DNA from: Ensifer oleiphilus
GTDB taxonomy: Bacteria; Pseudomonadota; Alphaproteobacteria; Rhizobiales; Rhizobiaceae
Direction of reading: 5' to 3'
DNA length: 64,000 nucleotides
NCBI RefSeq assembly: GCF_013371465.1
Contig: NZ_JABWDU010000006.1
Coordinates: 62,001-126,000 of the forward strand
The notes below the pieces were generated by a model. It worked only from the letters and a program-made list of their open reading frames with translations, did not search any database and was not told the origin of the DNA. Shown here piece by piece: positions 48,130-56,264 of the stretch; within the stretch, counting starts at the first letter, position 1, and the number at the start of each line of letters is the position of its first letter. The position numbers and the translations under genes were made by a program.

Positions 48130-48150
48130 AACTTGTCACCAAGACAAGTT
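48130..48150. repeat. AACTTGTC/GACAAGTT inverted repeat upstream of the phzF-like gene
   Basis: A perfect 8-bp inverted repeat (48130-48137, 48143-48150) with a 5-bp spacer, about 100 bp before the PhzF-like gene. It could be an operator; no linked regulator is obvious. Confidence 0.4.
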
Positions 48151-48245
48151 GCCGTCTTTGCCGGCTCCGACACCTGCCTTAAGCCTTTCGCATCAGGCCA
48201 CCGGGCGGCGCGCATCGCCGCCGAACCTATCGGAAGCGAGCGCTC

Positions 48246-49181
48246 ATGACGTCTTTTTCACCCGTGCACTCCGTCGACTATGTCACCGTCGATGTGTTCA
48301 CCGAGGATCGTTTTGCCGGCAACCAACTCGCGGTCATCCCTGACGCACGAGGCTTGAACGACCAGCAGATGCAGGCGATCGCCACCGAGTTCGGCTACTC
48401 CGAAGTCACCTTCGTGCTGCCGCCGGAAAATCCTGGGAACACAGCGCGGGTGCGCATCTTCACGCCGACGATGGAGATCCCCTTCGCCGGGCATCCGAAT
48501 GTCGGCACCGCCTTCGTGCTTGGCCGGCAGGCGGAGATTTTCGGGCGCGTGCCTGACAACCACTTGCGGTTCGAAGAACGGGCCGGGGTCGTCGAGGCGG
48601 CCCTGTCGCGGGCGGACGGCGCGGTGACCGGCGCGCGCATCGTCGTGCCGCGGCCTTTGAGCATCGGACCAACGATCGATGTCGAGACGATCGCTGCCTG
48701 CGCCATGGTCCCGTCCGATGCGATCGATACGGGTAACCATGCGCCGGTGCGCGTTTCCGTCGGGCTGCCCTTCGCCGTTGCCGAACTGACGGATGTCGCT
48801 GCCCTGTCGGCGGCCCGTCCCAACGTCACCGCCTTCGAAGCGGCCAACAAGCGCTACAAACCGGACGAGGACAGCTTCAGCCTGTTCCTTTACGCCCGCT
48901 CGACTGGCAATCCCTGGCGCCTTCGTGCCCGCATGTTCGCACCGCTCGACAACGTCATCGAAGACCCGGCGACCGGCAGCGCCTCGGCCGCGCTCAGCGC
49001 CTATCTCGTCTCGCTTCTGCCCGATGACGCCATCGACGTCGACCTGACGATCGAGCAGGGCGTCGAAATGGGGCGCCGAAGCATCATCGAGGTCAGCGTC
49101 AGCAAAAATGGCGGCACCGTCGGCAAGACCAGCATCGCCGGCGCCTGCGTGACAGCGATGCGTGGCTCCATCGCACTTTGA
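48246..49181 (+). CDS. PhzF-family isomerase-like protein
   Basis: A 311-residue member of the PhzF/diaminopimelate-epimerase fold. It starts with VDYVTVDVFTEDRFAGNQLA, has the putative catalytic glutamate E53 in EFGYSEVTFVLPP, FTPTMEIPFAGHPNVGTAF, and EDPATGSASAALSAYL in the second half. No phenazine genes are nearby, so the substrate is unknown and a stand-alone metabolic isomerase is more likely than phenazine synthesis. Confidence 0.9.
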   Translation: MTSFSPVHSVDYVTVDVFTEDRFAGNQLAVIPDARGLNDQQMQAIATEFGYSEVTFVLPPENPGNTARVRIFTPTMEIPFAGHPNVGTAFVLGRQAEIFGRVPDNHLRFEERAGVVEAALSRADGAVTGARIVVPRPLSIGPTIDVETIAACAMVPSDAIDTGNHAPVRVSVGLPFAVAELTDVAALSAARPNVTAFEAANKRYKPDEDSFSLFLYARSTGNPWRLRARMFAPLDNVIEDPATGSASAALSAYLVSLLPDDAIDVDLTIEQGVEMGRRSIIEVSVSKNGGTVGKTSIAGACVTAMRGSIAL

Positions 49182-49243
49182 GCGCCGCGAGCCAGCTGAT
49201 CGGGCGGCGCGAGCATCCTCGTGCCCGCCGCCGGATAAAACTC

Positions 49244-49272
49244 TTGACAGATAGTTAGGCGCCATATCATAA
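49244..49272 (+). promoter_or_regulatory. Promoter and inverted repeat at the marR-type gene
   Basis: TTGACA (49244-49249) and TCATAA (49267-49272) are 17 nt apart, placing the start at about 49279, only 2 nt before the ATG at 49281. An imperfect inverted repeat TTAGGCG/CGCCTTA spans the -10 region and start, fitting self-repression by the MarR protein. Confidence 0.5.
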
Positions 49273-49280
49273 GACGCCTT

Positions 49281-49814
49281 ATGGAAATTCTCGAACAAAA
49301 ACACCTCGCGCTGATTGATGAAGCTGAACGACGCGGCGACGGCCCAACCGCCAATCTGCGCCTGTGCTTCGAAGTGATAGCATTGGCGGCCGCGATCGAT
49401 CGCGACTGCGCCGCCCGGTTGGCGCCCCACAATCTCTCCGAAGGAAAGTTCGTGTTGCTGTTCCTCCTGCACCAGTTGCCGGACGGCCTGTCGCCGCATG
49501 AGCTCGCCGACCGCGCCGGCGTCACCCGCGCAACCGTCACCGGGCTTCTGGACGGGTTGGAGCGCGACGGCTTTCTCGCCCGACAGCAGAGCAAGGATGA
49601 TCGCCGCAAGGTGCTGGTCCGGCTGTCGCCAAAGGGCGAGGATGCGGCGCGCGAACTGTTCGACACCCATACGCGCTGGATCGCATCGCTGTTTGCCGGT
49701 TTCGACGAGAGCGACCGGCAAACGCTAAGCACCCTCATCCAGCGCGCATGGCGCAACACCGATGGCGGGCGAAAGGCTGTGCAGACGAAAGCTGCAAGCG
49801 AGATCACCCAATGA
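49281..49814 (+). CDS. MarR-family transcriptional regulator
   Basis: A 177-residue winged-HTH repressor. Core: LSEGKFVLLFLLHQLPDGLS, ELADRAGVTRATVTGLLDGL (recognition helix), FLARQQSKDDRRKVLVRLSP (wing), then a C-terminal dimerization helix region. No Shine-Dalgarno sequence precedes the ATG, and the predicted transcription start is 2 nt upstream, so the mRNA may be essentially leaderless. It overlaps the next gene by 4 bp (ATGA), forming a three-gene operon with an AlkD-like and a DUF6616-like gene that it probably regulates. Confidence 0.9.
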   Translation: MEILEQKHLALIDEAERRGDGPTANLRLCFEVIALAAAIDRDCAARLAPHNLSEGKFVLLFLLHQLPDGLSPHELADRAGVTRATVTGLLDGLERDGFLARQQSKDDRRKVLVRLSPKGEDAARELFDTHTRWIASLFAGFDESDRQTLSTLIQRAWRNTDGGRKAVQTKAASEITQ

Positions 49815-50578
49815 GCGCCGCCCTGCGGCGGATAGCGGACATCGACCCGCAACGGCTGGCGCTGCTGAACGCTGGACTGGTGGAAGCCTCGACGCTGACC
49901 GAATGCCTCGCAGTCGATTTTGAAACCTTGATGCGGGCGGCGGTTCCGGAGGTCGGCGACGATGCTTTCGCCGCGATCGGTGCTGTCGCCAGCAGTGGCA
50001 TTTCCAGGCGCATGGCGCTCGCCGCCGAACTGATCCGCGAGCGGCTTGGCGATGGCGCCGTGTCGGGGCTACGGCAGCATCGCTCAGACACCGTTCGCGG
50101 CTGGGCCTGCTTCATGGTCGGCGCAAATACGGCGCTTACGCTTGAAGACCGCCTCGCCGCGATCCGTCCACTTGCCGACGATCCGCATTTCGGCGTTCGC
50201 GAATGGGCATGGATCGCTGTGCGGCCGCAGCTTGCGCAGGACATCGCAACCACGATTTCCCGTCTTGCCGCCTGGACGGGCTCGCCCTCCGATCGCCTGC
50301 GCCGGTTCGCAAGCGAAGCAACCCGTCCACGCGGCGTTTGGTGCAGCCATATCGCTTCACTGAAGCGAAATCCGGAAATGGCGCTTGCCATTCTTGAGCC
50401 GTTGAACGCGGACCCGTCGCGCTATGTCCAGGATTCCGTCGGAAACTGGTTGAACGACGCAGCCAAGGACCGTCCCGCTTGGGTTCTGGACCTCTGCGCC
50501 TCCTGGCAACGCAGCCACGAAAGCCCGGCAACGACCCGAATCTGCAAGCGCGCGCTTCGATCCATCGACAGATCCTGA
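49811..50578 (+). CDS. DNA alkylation repair-like (AlkD-type HEAT) protein
   Basis: A 255-residue helical repeat protein. AlkD-family features include SDTVRGWACFMVGA, DPHFGVREWAWIAVRPQLAQ (the conserved HFGVREWAW segment), RRFASEATRPRGVWCSHI and SVGNWLNDAAKDRPAWV. AlkD glycosylases remove positively charged alkylated bases. Members of this subgroup are often annotated as DNA alkylation repair proteins without biochemical proof. The start at 49811 overlaps the marR-type stop. Confidence 0.82.
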   Translation: MSAALRRIADIDPQRLALLNAGLVEASTLTECLAVDFETLMRAAVPEVGDDAFAAIGAVASSGISRRMALAAELIRERLGDGAVSGLRQHRSDTVRGWACFMVGANTALTLEDRLAAIRPLADDPHFGVREWAWIAVRPQLAQDIATTISRLAAWTGSPSDRLRRFASEATRPRGVWCSHIASLKRNPEMALAILEPLNADPSRYVQDSVGNWLNDAAKDRPAWVLDLCASWQRSHESPATTRICKRALRSIDRS

Positions 50579-50588
50579 AAGACAATCC

Positions 50589-50933
50589 ATGACCCACTAT
50601 CTGAGCGAACTCTACACCCCGAAGCAGACCTGGCTCGCGCTCGACCCAGCCGGTCGCCACAGGTTTTTCGAGGCCGTCGGCAGCGGTCTGGCTGACCTGT
50701 CGGACCTCGGGGTGGAGGCGGTCGCCTTCGGCGAGGTCGATGCCGGCACACTTCACGCCGCACCACACGCCTACTTCGCCATCTGGCGGTTCCCGGATGA
50801 AGCCGCACTGGACGCGCTTGTCTCGGGCATCGTGGCATCCGGCTGGCACGACTACTTCGAAACGATCAACGCTGCCGGTAGCGCAGTGGATCTGCCCGGC
50901 CACTTTGCCCAACTGACGGCGACGAATGGTTGA
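50589..50933 (+). CDS. Small protein of DUF6616 type
   Basis: A 114-residue soluble protein (MTHYLSELYTPKQTWLALDP) with FEAVGSGLADLSDLGVEAVAFG and HAYFAIWRFPDEAALDALVS, ending in a small alpha/beta fold that resembles stress-responsive dimeric barrel proteins. I believe it belongs to DUF6616. It follows the AlkD-like gene by 10 bp and is the last gene of the MarR-controlled operon. Function unknown. Confidence 0.7.
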   Translation: MTHYLSELYTPKQTWLALDPAGRHRFFEAVGSGLADLSDLGVEAVAFGEVDAGTLHAAPHAYFAIWRFPDEAALDALVSGIVASGWHDYFETINAAGSAVDLPGHFAQLTATNG

Positions 50934-50956
50934 CGCCATATCCACAAGCGTGTCGG

Positions 50957-51460
50957 TCAGATCCGTCTGGCAAGCTCGACGACTTCGGCGATGAATTGCG
51001 TCTTGGCAGCGGTGTAGCCGTCTCCATCGAATGGGAACGTGACCGCAAGGCCTCGCTTCAACGCTGCGTAGGCGTCCGCCATCTCACGGTTTTGACGCAA
51101 CTGATCGCGAAAGATCATGCGGCGGCGATGGGTGTCGCTGAAGGGCGGGCAGAGATAGACGCGCTGCCCCGGCGATCCCTTTTTGGCGAATGCCCAGACA
51201 CCATCATCGTACCTGTTTCCCCGCGAGACAAACCTGTGCGCAACGAGTGCTGTGCTCCCGGCTCCAATTGCCTCCGGGCTGCGCATCGTCACATCGATAT
51301 CGATGACCGGCTTCGCGGCGAGCCCCGGAACGGCAGTGCTGCCGACATGGTCGATCGCGATCACGACAGGGCCGAGCAGGTTCACAAGATGCTTCGACAT
51401 GGCGGCAAACGCTTGTGGCCACGCATCGTCGTAGGCAACCACTTCGACCGGGGTCGGCAT
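50957..51460 (-). CDS. GrpB family protein
   Basis: A 167-residue nucleotidyltransferase-fold protein. It has the GrpB pattern VEVVAYDDAWPQAFAAMSKH, IDHVGSTAVPGLAAKPVIDI with the G-S-T and D-x-D positions, LCPPFSDTHRRRMIFRDQLR, and the Lys-rich C-terminal helix. GrpB proteins resemble kanamycin nucleotidyltransferase-like enzymes; the substrate is unknown. Single minus-strand gene, convergent with the DUF6616-type gene. Confidence 0.88.
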   Translation of the reverse strand: MPTPVEVVAYDDAWPQAFAAMSKHLVNLLGPVVIAIDHVGSTAVPGLAAKPVIDIDVTMRSPEAIGAGSTALVAHRFVSRGNRYDDGVWAFAKKGSPGQRVYLCPPFSDTHRRRMIFRDQLRQNREMADAYAALKRGLAVTFPFDGDGYTAAKTQFIAEVVELARRI

Positions 51461-51523
51461 GCATTGCTCCTTGCTTGAAACCCCAAGGCTCGCCGGAGCT
51501 TGCAGGGCGTAGAAAGCTCCCTG

Positions 51524-52072
51524 TCAGTCGGCTTCCTTCGGCACCAGGGCAACGATATCGGCAAAGATGTCCTGCCATTCCGCATCGTCCATTTCGGCGA
51601 AGCCGAAGCTGCGCAGCAAAAACGTACCTTCGGCGGCAAGAAACGCAAGGCGCGCCCGGCGCCCCGCGTCAGTCGACAGATCGAGGCTGTCGAGACGACC
51701 GCGATACCACACGCGGTTCTGTTCCATATGATCTTCACGCTGCAGAAGTGCTGCCATCATCCCGGATGTGCGGGCGTTCTCCGCCGTATTCATGCGCGCC
51801 GTCACCTGCGCATGCGCGCGCATTGCCGTTACCGGATCGGTCGCGCCTCCGACTTCGTCCGCCACCGCGCTGTCGAATTCGTTGAACCGGCGCTCGATCA
51901 TCGCATCGATCAGCCCATCCTTGTTGCCGAAGCAATATTGCACGCCGCCCTTGGTGATGCCCGCCGCCTTGGCGACCGCGTCGATCGTCAGGCCGGCGGC
52001 ACCGACGGCGCTCACGGTCGCCTCCGCCGCATCCAGCACCTTGTCGCGATCGATCGTCCGGCGTCGTCCCAT
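51524..52072 (-). CDS. TetR-family repressor of the adjacent drug pump
   Basis: A 182-residue TetR protein. N-terminal HTH (VLDAAEATVSAVGAAGLTID, AVAKAAGITKGGVQYCFGNK) followed by a ligand-binding domain including a methionine-rich helix (RTSGMMAALLQREDHMEQNR). It is divergent from a DHA2-type MFS pump with a CATACGTATG palindrome between them, the standard layout of a self-regulated efflux locus. It resembles the SmvR-SmvA arrangement. Confidence 0.88.
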   Translation of the reverse strand: MGRRRTIDRDKVLDAAEATVSAVGAAGLTIDAVAKAAGITKGGVQYCFGNKDGLIDAMIERRFNEFDSAVADEVGGATDPVTAMRAHAQVTARMNTAENARTSGMMAALLQREDHMEQNRVWYRGRLDSLDLSTDAGRRARLAFLAAEGTFLLRSFGFAEMDDAEWQDIFADIVALVPKEAD

Positions 52073-52094
52073 ATCAGAATCCCTCTTTCAATTC

Positions 52095-52104
52095 CATACG
52101 TATG
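52095..52104. promoter_or_regulatory. TetR operator palindrome
   Basis: A perfect 10-bp palindrome CATACGTATG in the 105-bp gap between the TetR and MFS genes, followed by a TATTTATATAA A/T-rich tract that may be a -10 element. Confidence 0.6.
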
Positions 52105-52177
52105 TATTTATATAACCGCACCAACGTCAACAAGGCCATTCGTTCCGCAGGCAGCGGTTCGGCCACAGAGGTGTATC

Positions 52178-53686
52178 ATGTCCCCGCATAATCGCTGGCT
52201 CATTCTGGCCATCGTGTCGAGCGCGCTGCTGCTGATCGTCGTCGATATGACCGTGCTTTACACGGCCCTTCCCCGGCTGACCCACGATCTTGGCGCCTCC
52301 GCCTCGGAAAAACTCTGGATCGTCAATGCCTATGCACTGGTCGTTGCCGGCCTGCTGCCGGGGCTAGGCACGCTCGGCGACAGGCTCGGCCACAAGCGAC
52401 CGTTCATTGCCGGTCTCGCCGTTTTCGGCCTCGCCTCCCTGATCGCCGCATATGCGCCGAACCCGTCGATCCTCATTGCCGGCCGTGTGCTTCTGGCGGT
52501 GGGCGCCGCGCTGATGATGCCGGCGACGCTCTCGATCATTCGGTTGACCTTCACCGACGAGCGCGAGCGTGCGCTGGCGATCGGCATCTGGGCCGCCATC
52601 GCATCTGGTGGCGCTGCCATCGGCCCGGTGCTCGGCGGCTTCCTGCTCGAATATTTCTGGTGGGGCTCGGTCTTTCTCATCAACGTGCCGATCGTCGCCG
52701 TGGCCTTGCTGCTCGGCATGGTCGTGCTTCCTGATAGCAAGGGCAACAAGGAGCACCCTTGGGACCCGCTCGGCTCCGTCCAGATCATGGTCGGCCTGGT
52801 CGGCCTGGCCTATGCCATCAAGGAGATGAGCAAGCGCGAACCGTCGGCGCAGGCCGGGCTCATCGCCGCCGTGATCGGCGCCGTCGCGCTCGCCTTTTTC
52901 GTGCGCCGGCAGAGGCGCAGCGCGCACCCGATGATCGACTTCCGCCTGTTCCGCAACGCCGCCTTTTCGTCAGGCGTCGCCGCAGCCTTGGTGACATCCG
53001 GAGCGCTCGTCGGCGTCGAGCTCGTGCTCAGCCAACGGCTTCAGCTCGTTGCCGGCTATTCGCCGCTTGAGGCAGGCATCTTCATCCTGCCGATCCCGCT
53101 TGCCGCCTTCGTTTCCGGCCCGCTGACAGGCATGATGCTGCCGCGTCTCGGTCCCGAGATGGTGCTGCGCACCGGCCTCATCACCGCGGCTGCCGGCCTC
53201 GGTGCGTTTCTGGCCGTGCACGAAGCCGGCGTCCTCGGTCAGATCGTCAGCCTGATAGTGCTCGGCCTCGGCGTTGGCGCGACGATGACGGCCGCCTCCA
53301 GCGCCATCATGTCCAACGCCCCACCGCAGCACGCCGGCATGGCCGCCTCCATCGAGGAGGTCTCCTTCGAACTCGGCGGCGCCATCGGAATTGCAGTGCT
53401 CGGCAGCGTCATGTCGGCGGTCTACACCGCCTTCGTCGTGCTGCCGGAGGGTGCTGGCATATCGGAGATCGCGCGCGACAGCCTCGATGAAGCGTTGATC
53501 CTGGCGGAAAAGCTTTCGCCCGATGTCGCCGAAAGCCTGGTGGCACTCGCCAAGACGGCCTTCGAAAAGGCGTTTGTCGCCGTTGTCGTGTTGGCGACTG
53601 GTCTGTTGGTCACGACCGGTGCCGGCATCTGGTGGTTCACGCGCGGCAAGTCACGGCAACCGGTTCAATCCTACCGCGGCCATTGA
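52178..53686 (+). CDS. DHA2-type (14-TM) MFS drug efflux transporter, SmvA-like
   Basis: A 502-residue inner membrane drug/proton antiporter. It starts MSPHNRWLILAIVSSALLLI and carries the antiporter segment VDMTVLYTALPRLTHDLGAS with the acidic residue of helix 1, LGDRLGHKRPFIAG between helices 2 and 3, and motif C-like GPVLGGFLLEYFWWGSVFLI. Fourteen hydrophobic segments are apparent. SmvA relatives export quaternary ammonium compounds and dyes. ATG 52178 has AGAGG 7 nt upstream. Confidence 0.92.
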   Translation: MSPHNRWLILAIVSSALLLIVVDMTVLYTALPRLTHDLGASASEKLWIVNAYALVVAGLLPGLGTLGDRLGHKRPFIAGLAVFGLASLIAAYAPNPSILIAGRVLLAVGAALMMPATLSIIRLTFTDERERALAIGIWAAIASGGAAIGPVLGGFLLEYFWWGSVFLINVPIVAVALLLGMVVLPDSKGNKEHPWDPLGSVQIMVGLVGLAYAIKEMSKREPSAQAGLIAAVIGAVALAFFVRRQRRSAHPMIDFRLFRNAAFSSGVAAALVTSGALVGVELVLSQRLQLVAGYSPLEAGIFILPIPLAAFVSGPLTGMMLPRLGPEMVLRTGLITAAAGLGAFLAVHEAGVLGQIVSLIVLGLGVGATMTAASSAIMSNAPPQHAGMAASIEEVSFELGGAIGIAVLGSVMSAVYTAFVVLPEGAGISEIARDSLDEALILAEKLSPDVAESLVALAKTAFEKAFVAVVVLATGLLVTTGAGIWWFTRGKSRQPVQSYRGH

Positions 53687-53694
53687 TCCCTCCA

Positions 53695-53724
53695 GCGCCG
53701 CGCGTGAAAACTGACGCGCGACGC
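53695..53724. terminator. Shared hairpin between convergent pump and cyclase genes
   Basis: An imperfect 11-12-bp inverted repeat around CGCGCGT/ACGCGCG (53699-53705, 53714-53720) lies just after the MFS stop. It may terminate transcription on both strands. Confidence 0.45.
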
Positions 53725-53794
53725 TGTGACACTCTCATTGCCCTCCATGATCTTACCTAGATCCATGCCGATTGAAGGCGTTAGGCAGCAGGGA

Positions 53795-55729
53795 TCAGTG
53801 CTTGACTGCCTCGCATTGGGCGATCGCCTCCACCATGGCCTGGAAGCGCACATGGTGGCGAACCGCATCCAGATCGGAATCCTGCTTGAACCACAGCAGC
53901 TGGTAACAGGAACTCTTCGGCAACAGGCTCTCGAGCATATCGAGCGCCGTATCGACATCACCGAGGATCGAATAGACGCAGGCCGTGTTGTAGCGTGCGA
54001 CGATATCGTCGGGATCGATGGCGATCGCACAGGCCGCCCATTCGCGCGCGCGATCCGCCTCGCCCATATGCGCCAGCGCCAACGCGCCGCGATGCGCCGG
54101 ACCAGAGTTTTCCGGATGCGACTCCAGCGCCCGTTCCGCCCGGGAGATGCCGATCTTCGCCCAATGTCCGCGCTCGGTCTCCTGGCCGAGCGACTTGTAG
54201 GCGCTCATCAGATGGATCGGCGAAAGGTAGTCGTCCGGCCGGATTTCCGCCGCCCGCTTGAAAAACTCGATCGCCGTCTCGAACTCACCGCGCATGAAGA
54301 GAAAGCGGCCATAGTGAAAATTTGCCTCGTAGAGCTGGGGATCGAGCGCCAGTGCGCGTTCGAACTCGGCAACAGCCTCTTCGCTTTGCCCGTCCTGATG
54401 CAGGACCAGGCCTCTGGAAGCGTGGGCCTCGGCGAGGTCAGGATCGAGCTCCAGTGCCCGCGCGCTCGTGCTTAAGATGCTTTCGAGCGGAAACTCGTGC
54501 TCATGCCAGTCGCGAAGGGCGGATTCGCAATCGGCGATGCCGGCATAGGCACGGGCGAAGTTCGGGTCGAGCTCGACGGCTTTCTGGAACATGCGCCGGG
54601 CAAGCAGCAGATAGGAGCGCGTCCAGGCATGCGAGAACCGCCGGCCGCGCAGATAATAGGTATAGGCTTCGACACTCGTCGTCGGGTCCCGCTCGATCGC
54701 CTTTTTTTCCTCAGGCAACAGCTTGATGCGCAGCTGGTTGACGATAGCGTGGGTGATCTCGTCCTGAATGGCGAAGATGTCGGTGAGATCGCGGTCGTAG
54801 CGGTCGGCCCACAAATGCGTGCCGGTCAGCGCATCGATCAGCTGCCCGGTGATGCGAACCCGCCCGCCGGCCTTGCGCACGCTGCCCTCGAGGATGAAGC
54901 GGACGCCGAGTTCCTGCGCCGCCGTTTTGACCCGCACCGACCGCCCCTTGTATGTAAAGACCGTGTTGCGGGCGACCACGTGGAGGCGCGAGATCTTCGA
55001 CAGGTCGGTGATGATGTCCTCGGTGATACCGTCGGAAAAATACTCCTGCTCCGGATCGTGGCTCATATTGGTGAAGGGCAGAACGGCGACGGACAGTCCA
55101 TAACCATCGTCGACGGTTACCGTATGGGTCCCGTTCACCACCTTGGCGATCTTGGTCGGCGCACCCAGCGCGACGGAATAGACATGGACGCCGGCCGCGA
55201 TATTCTTCAGTGCATGCTGGCCCTTGTCGACAAAGCCGACATCGAGCCTGGAGCCGACATGGTCGCGCACCGAAGCAGATACGGCGATGCCGGAGGGTTC
55301 GGCGAGGCCCTCGAGCCGGGCTGCGACATTGACGCCGTCTCCAAAAATATCGCCGTCCTCGACGATCACGTCGCCCAGGTGCACGCCGATGCGCAGCTCG
55401 ATGCGCTTCAGTTGCGGGACGTCTTCGTTGCGAATGAGCATGCCGCGCTGAATATCGACGGCGCAGGCAACCGCGTTCACGACGCTCGCGAACTCGACCA
55501 GAATGCCGTCGCCGGTCAGCTTGACGATCCGGCCTTTGTGCCGGCTGACCTTCGGGTCGACCAACTCGGTCTTGTGCCGCTTCATGGCGGCCAGCGTACC
55601 GGTTTCGTCAGCACCTATGAGACGGCTGTAGCCCACGACATCGGCAGCGAGGATGGCAGCAAGGCGGCGTTCCAAGTAACCCCCGAATTCATCTCCGTGA
55701 TGAAGCGGACAATCTAGCGCGTTCTTCAT
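53795..55729 (-). CDS. Class III adenylate cyclase with TolB-like and TPR domains
   Basis: A 644-residue signalling enzyme. The N-terminal class III cyclase domain (~22-190) keeps all six catalytic residues with canonical spacing: metal-binding D30 and D74, adenine-selecting K70 and D127, and transition-state N134 and R138. It is therefore predicted active for cAMP. A TolB N-terminal-like region follows (~212-330: VAVLPFTNMSHDPEQEYFSD, LEGSVRKAGGRVRITGQLID, TGTHLWADRYDRDL), then several TPR repeats (~385-600). No signal peptide or membrane segment is seen. Rhizobial genomes encode many such cyclases. The upstream start near 55729 lacks a strong ribosome site, and an inner start is possible. 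Confidence 0.92.
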   Translation of the reverse strand: MKNALDCPLHHGDEFGGYLERRLAAILAADVVGYSRLIGADETGTLAAMKRHKTELVDPKVSRHKGRIVKLTGDGILVEFASVVNAVACAVDIQRGMLIRNEDVPQLKRIELRIGVHLGDVIVEDGDIFGDGVNVAARLEGLAEPSGIAVSASVRDHVGSRLDVGFVDKGQHALKNIAAGVHVYSVALGAPTKIAKVVNGTHTVTVDDGYGLSVAVLPFTNMSHDPEQEYFSDGITEDIITDLSKISRLHVVARNTVFTYKGRSVRVKTAAQELGVRFILEGSVRKAGGRVRITGQLIDALTGTHLWADRYDRDLTDIFAIQDEITHAIVNQLRIKLLPEEKKAIERDPTTSVEAYTYYLRGRRFSHAWTRSYLLLARRMFQKAVELDPNFARAYAGIADCESALRDWHEHEFPLESILSTSARALELDPDLAEAHASRGLVLHQDGQSEEAVAEFERALALDPQLYEANFHYGRFLFMRGEFETAIEFFKRAAEIRPDDYLSPIHLMSAYKSLGQETERGHWAKIGISRAERALESHPENSGPAHRGALALAHMGEADRAREWAACAIAIDPDDIVARYNTACVYSILGDVDTALDMLESLLPKSSCYQLLWFKQDSDLDAVRHHVRFQAMVEAIAQCEAVKH

Positions 55730-55851
55730 GATCTGTCCTGCGCACTTTTCCAGCTACTACTATTGATCGAGTAACGGTATAGCAGAGTAGATCGATCGGC
55801 ACAGTTTCCAAAGGCACAACCGTGGCATCGCACCGCTGACAATTGGACCCG

Positions 55852-56007
55852 TCAGGGTCGAACGAGGACGGTGACCATCATCATGGCGATCGCGAAGACG
55901 GCGATCTTCCAGAAATCGCGGCGCTGCCTCAGGCCCGGTAAGCCGATCGGCCAGATCAGCTGGATGGCCATCGCCAGAAGCAGAATGATCGCCAGCGCCT
56001 TCGACAT
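55852..56007 (-). CDS. Small two-helix membrane protein (51 aa)
   Basis: A short gene not long enough for usual length cut-offs. The 51-residue product begins MSKALAIILLLAMAIQLIWP (helix 1). A basic turn GLRQRRDFWK follows, then helix 2 (IAVFAIAMMMVTVLVRP), giving an N-out/C-out or hairpin topology with a positive loop. GAGGA lies about 10 nt upstream of the ATG. It sits upstream of the cyclase on the same strand with 122 bp between. Coding potential is supported by strong GC at third positions and the clean hydrophobic-basic-hydrophobic pattern. Function unknown. Confidence 0.7.
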   Translation of the reverse strand: MSKALAIILLLAMAIQLIWPIGLPGLRQRRDFWKIAVFAIAMMMVTVLVRP

Positions 56008-56264
56008 ATCCAGCCTATCCTCAGGGGACGTTCCCCAACCCGGCGAAGCGTCACACCGCCGTCACCTTGTCGTCGCATGTAGCGCACGCGCAGTCGCGGC
56101 ACACACCTGCTTTTGATCCCACAATTCGATATCGATTCTCGGGACGATGCATTAGAGGGCTATTGTTTCCGCCGCCGATTTGCAATGACCGGCTGGACAG
56201 AATCCGGCTGGCAATTCAGGGCACGCCGCCCTAACTTGCTGACGGCAGAACGATTTTCGGATGG

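Noticed and set aside
48246-49181. Phenazine biosynthesis gene cluster suggested by the PhzF-like gene
   Set aside because: No other phenazine genes are nearby, and PhzF-family proteins are widespread with other roles.
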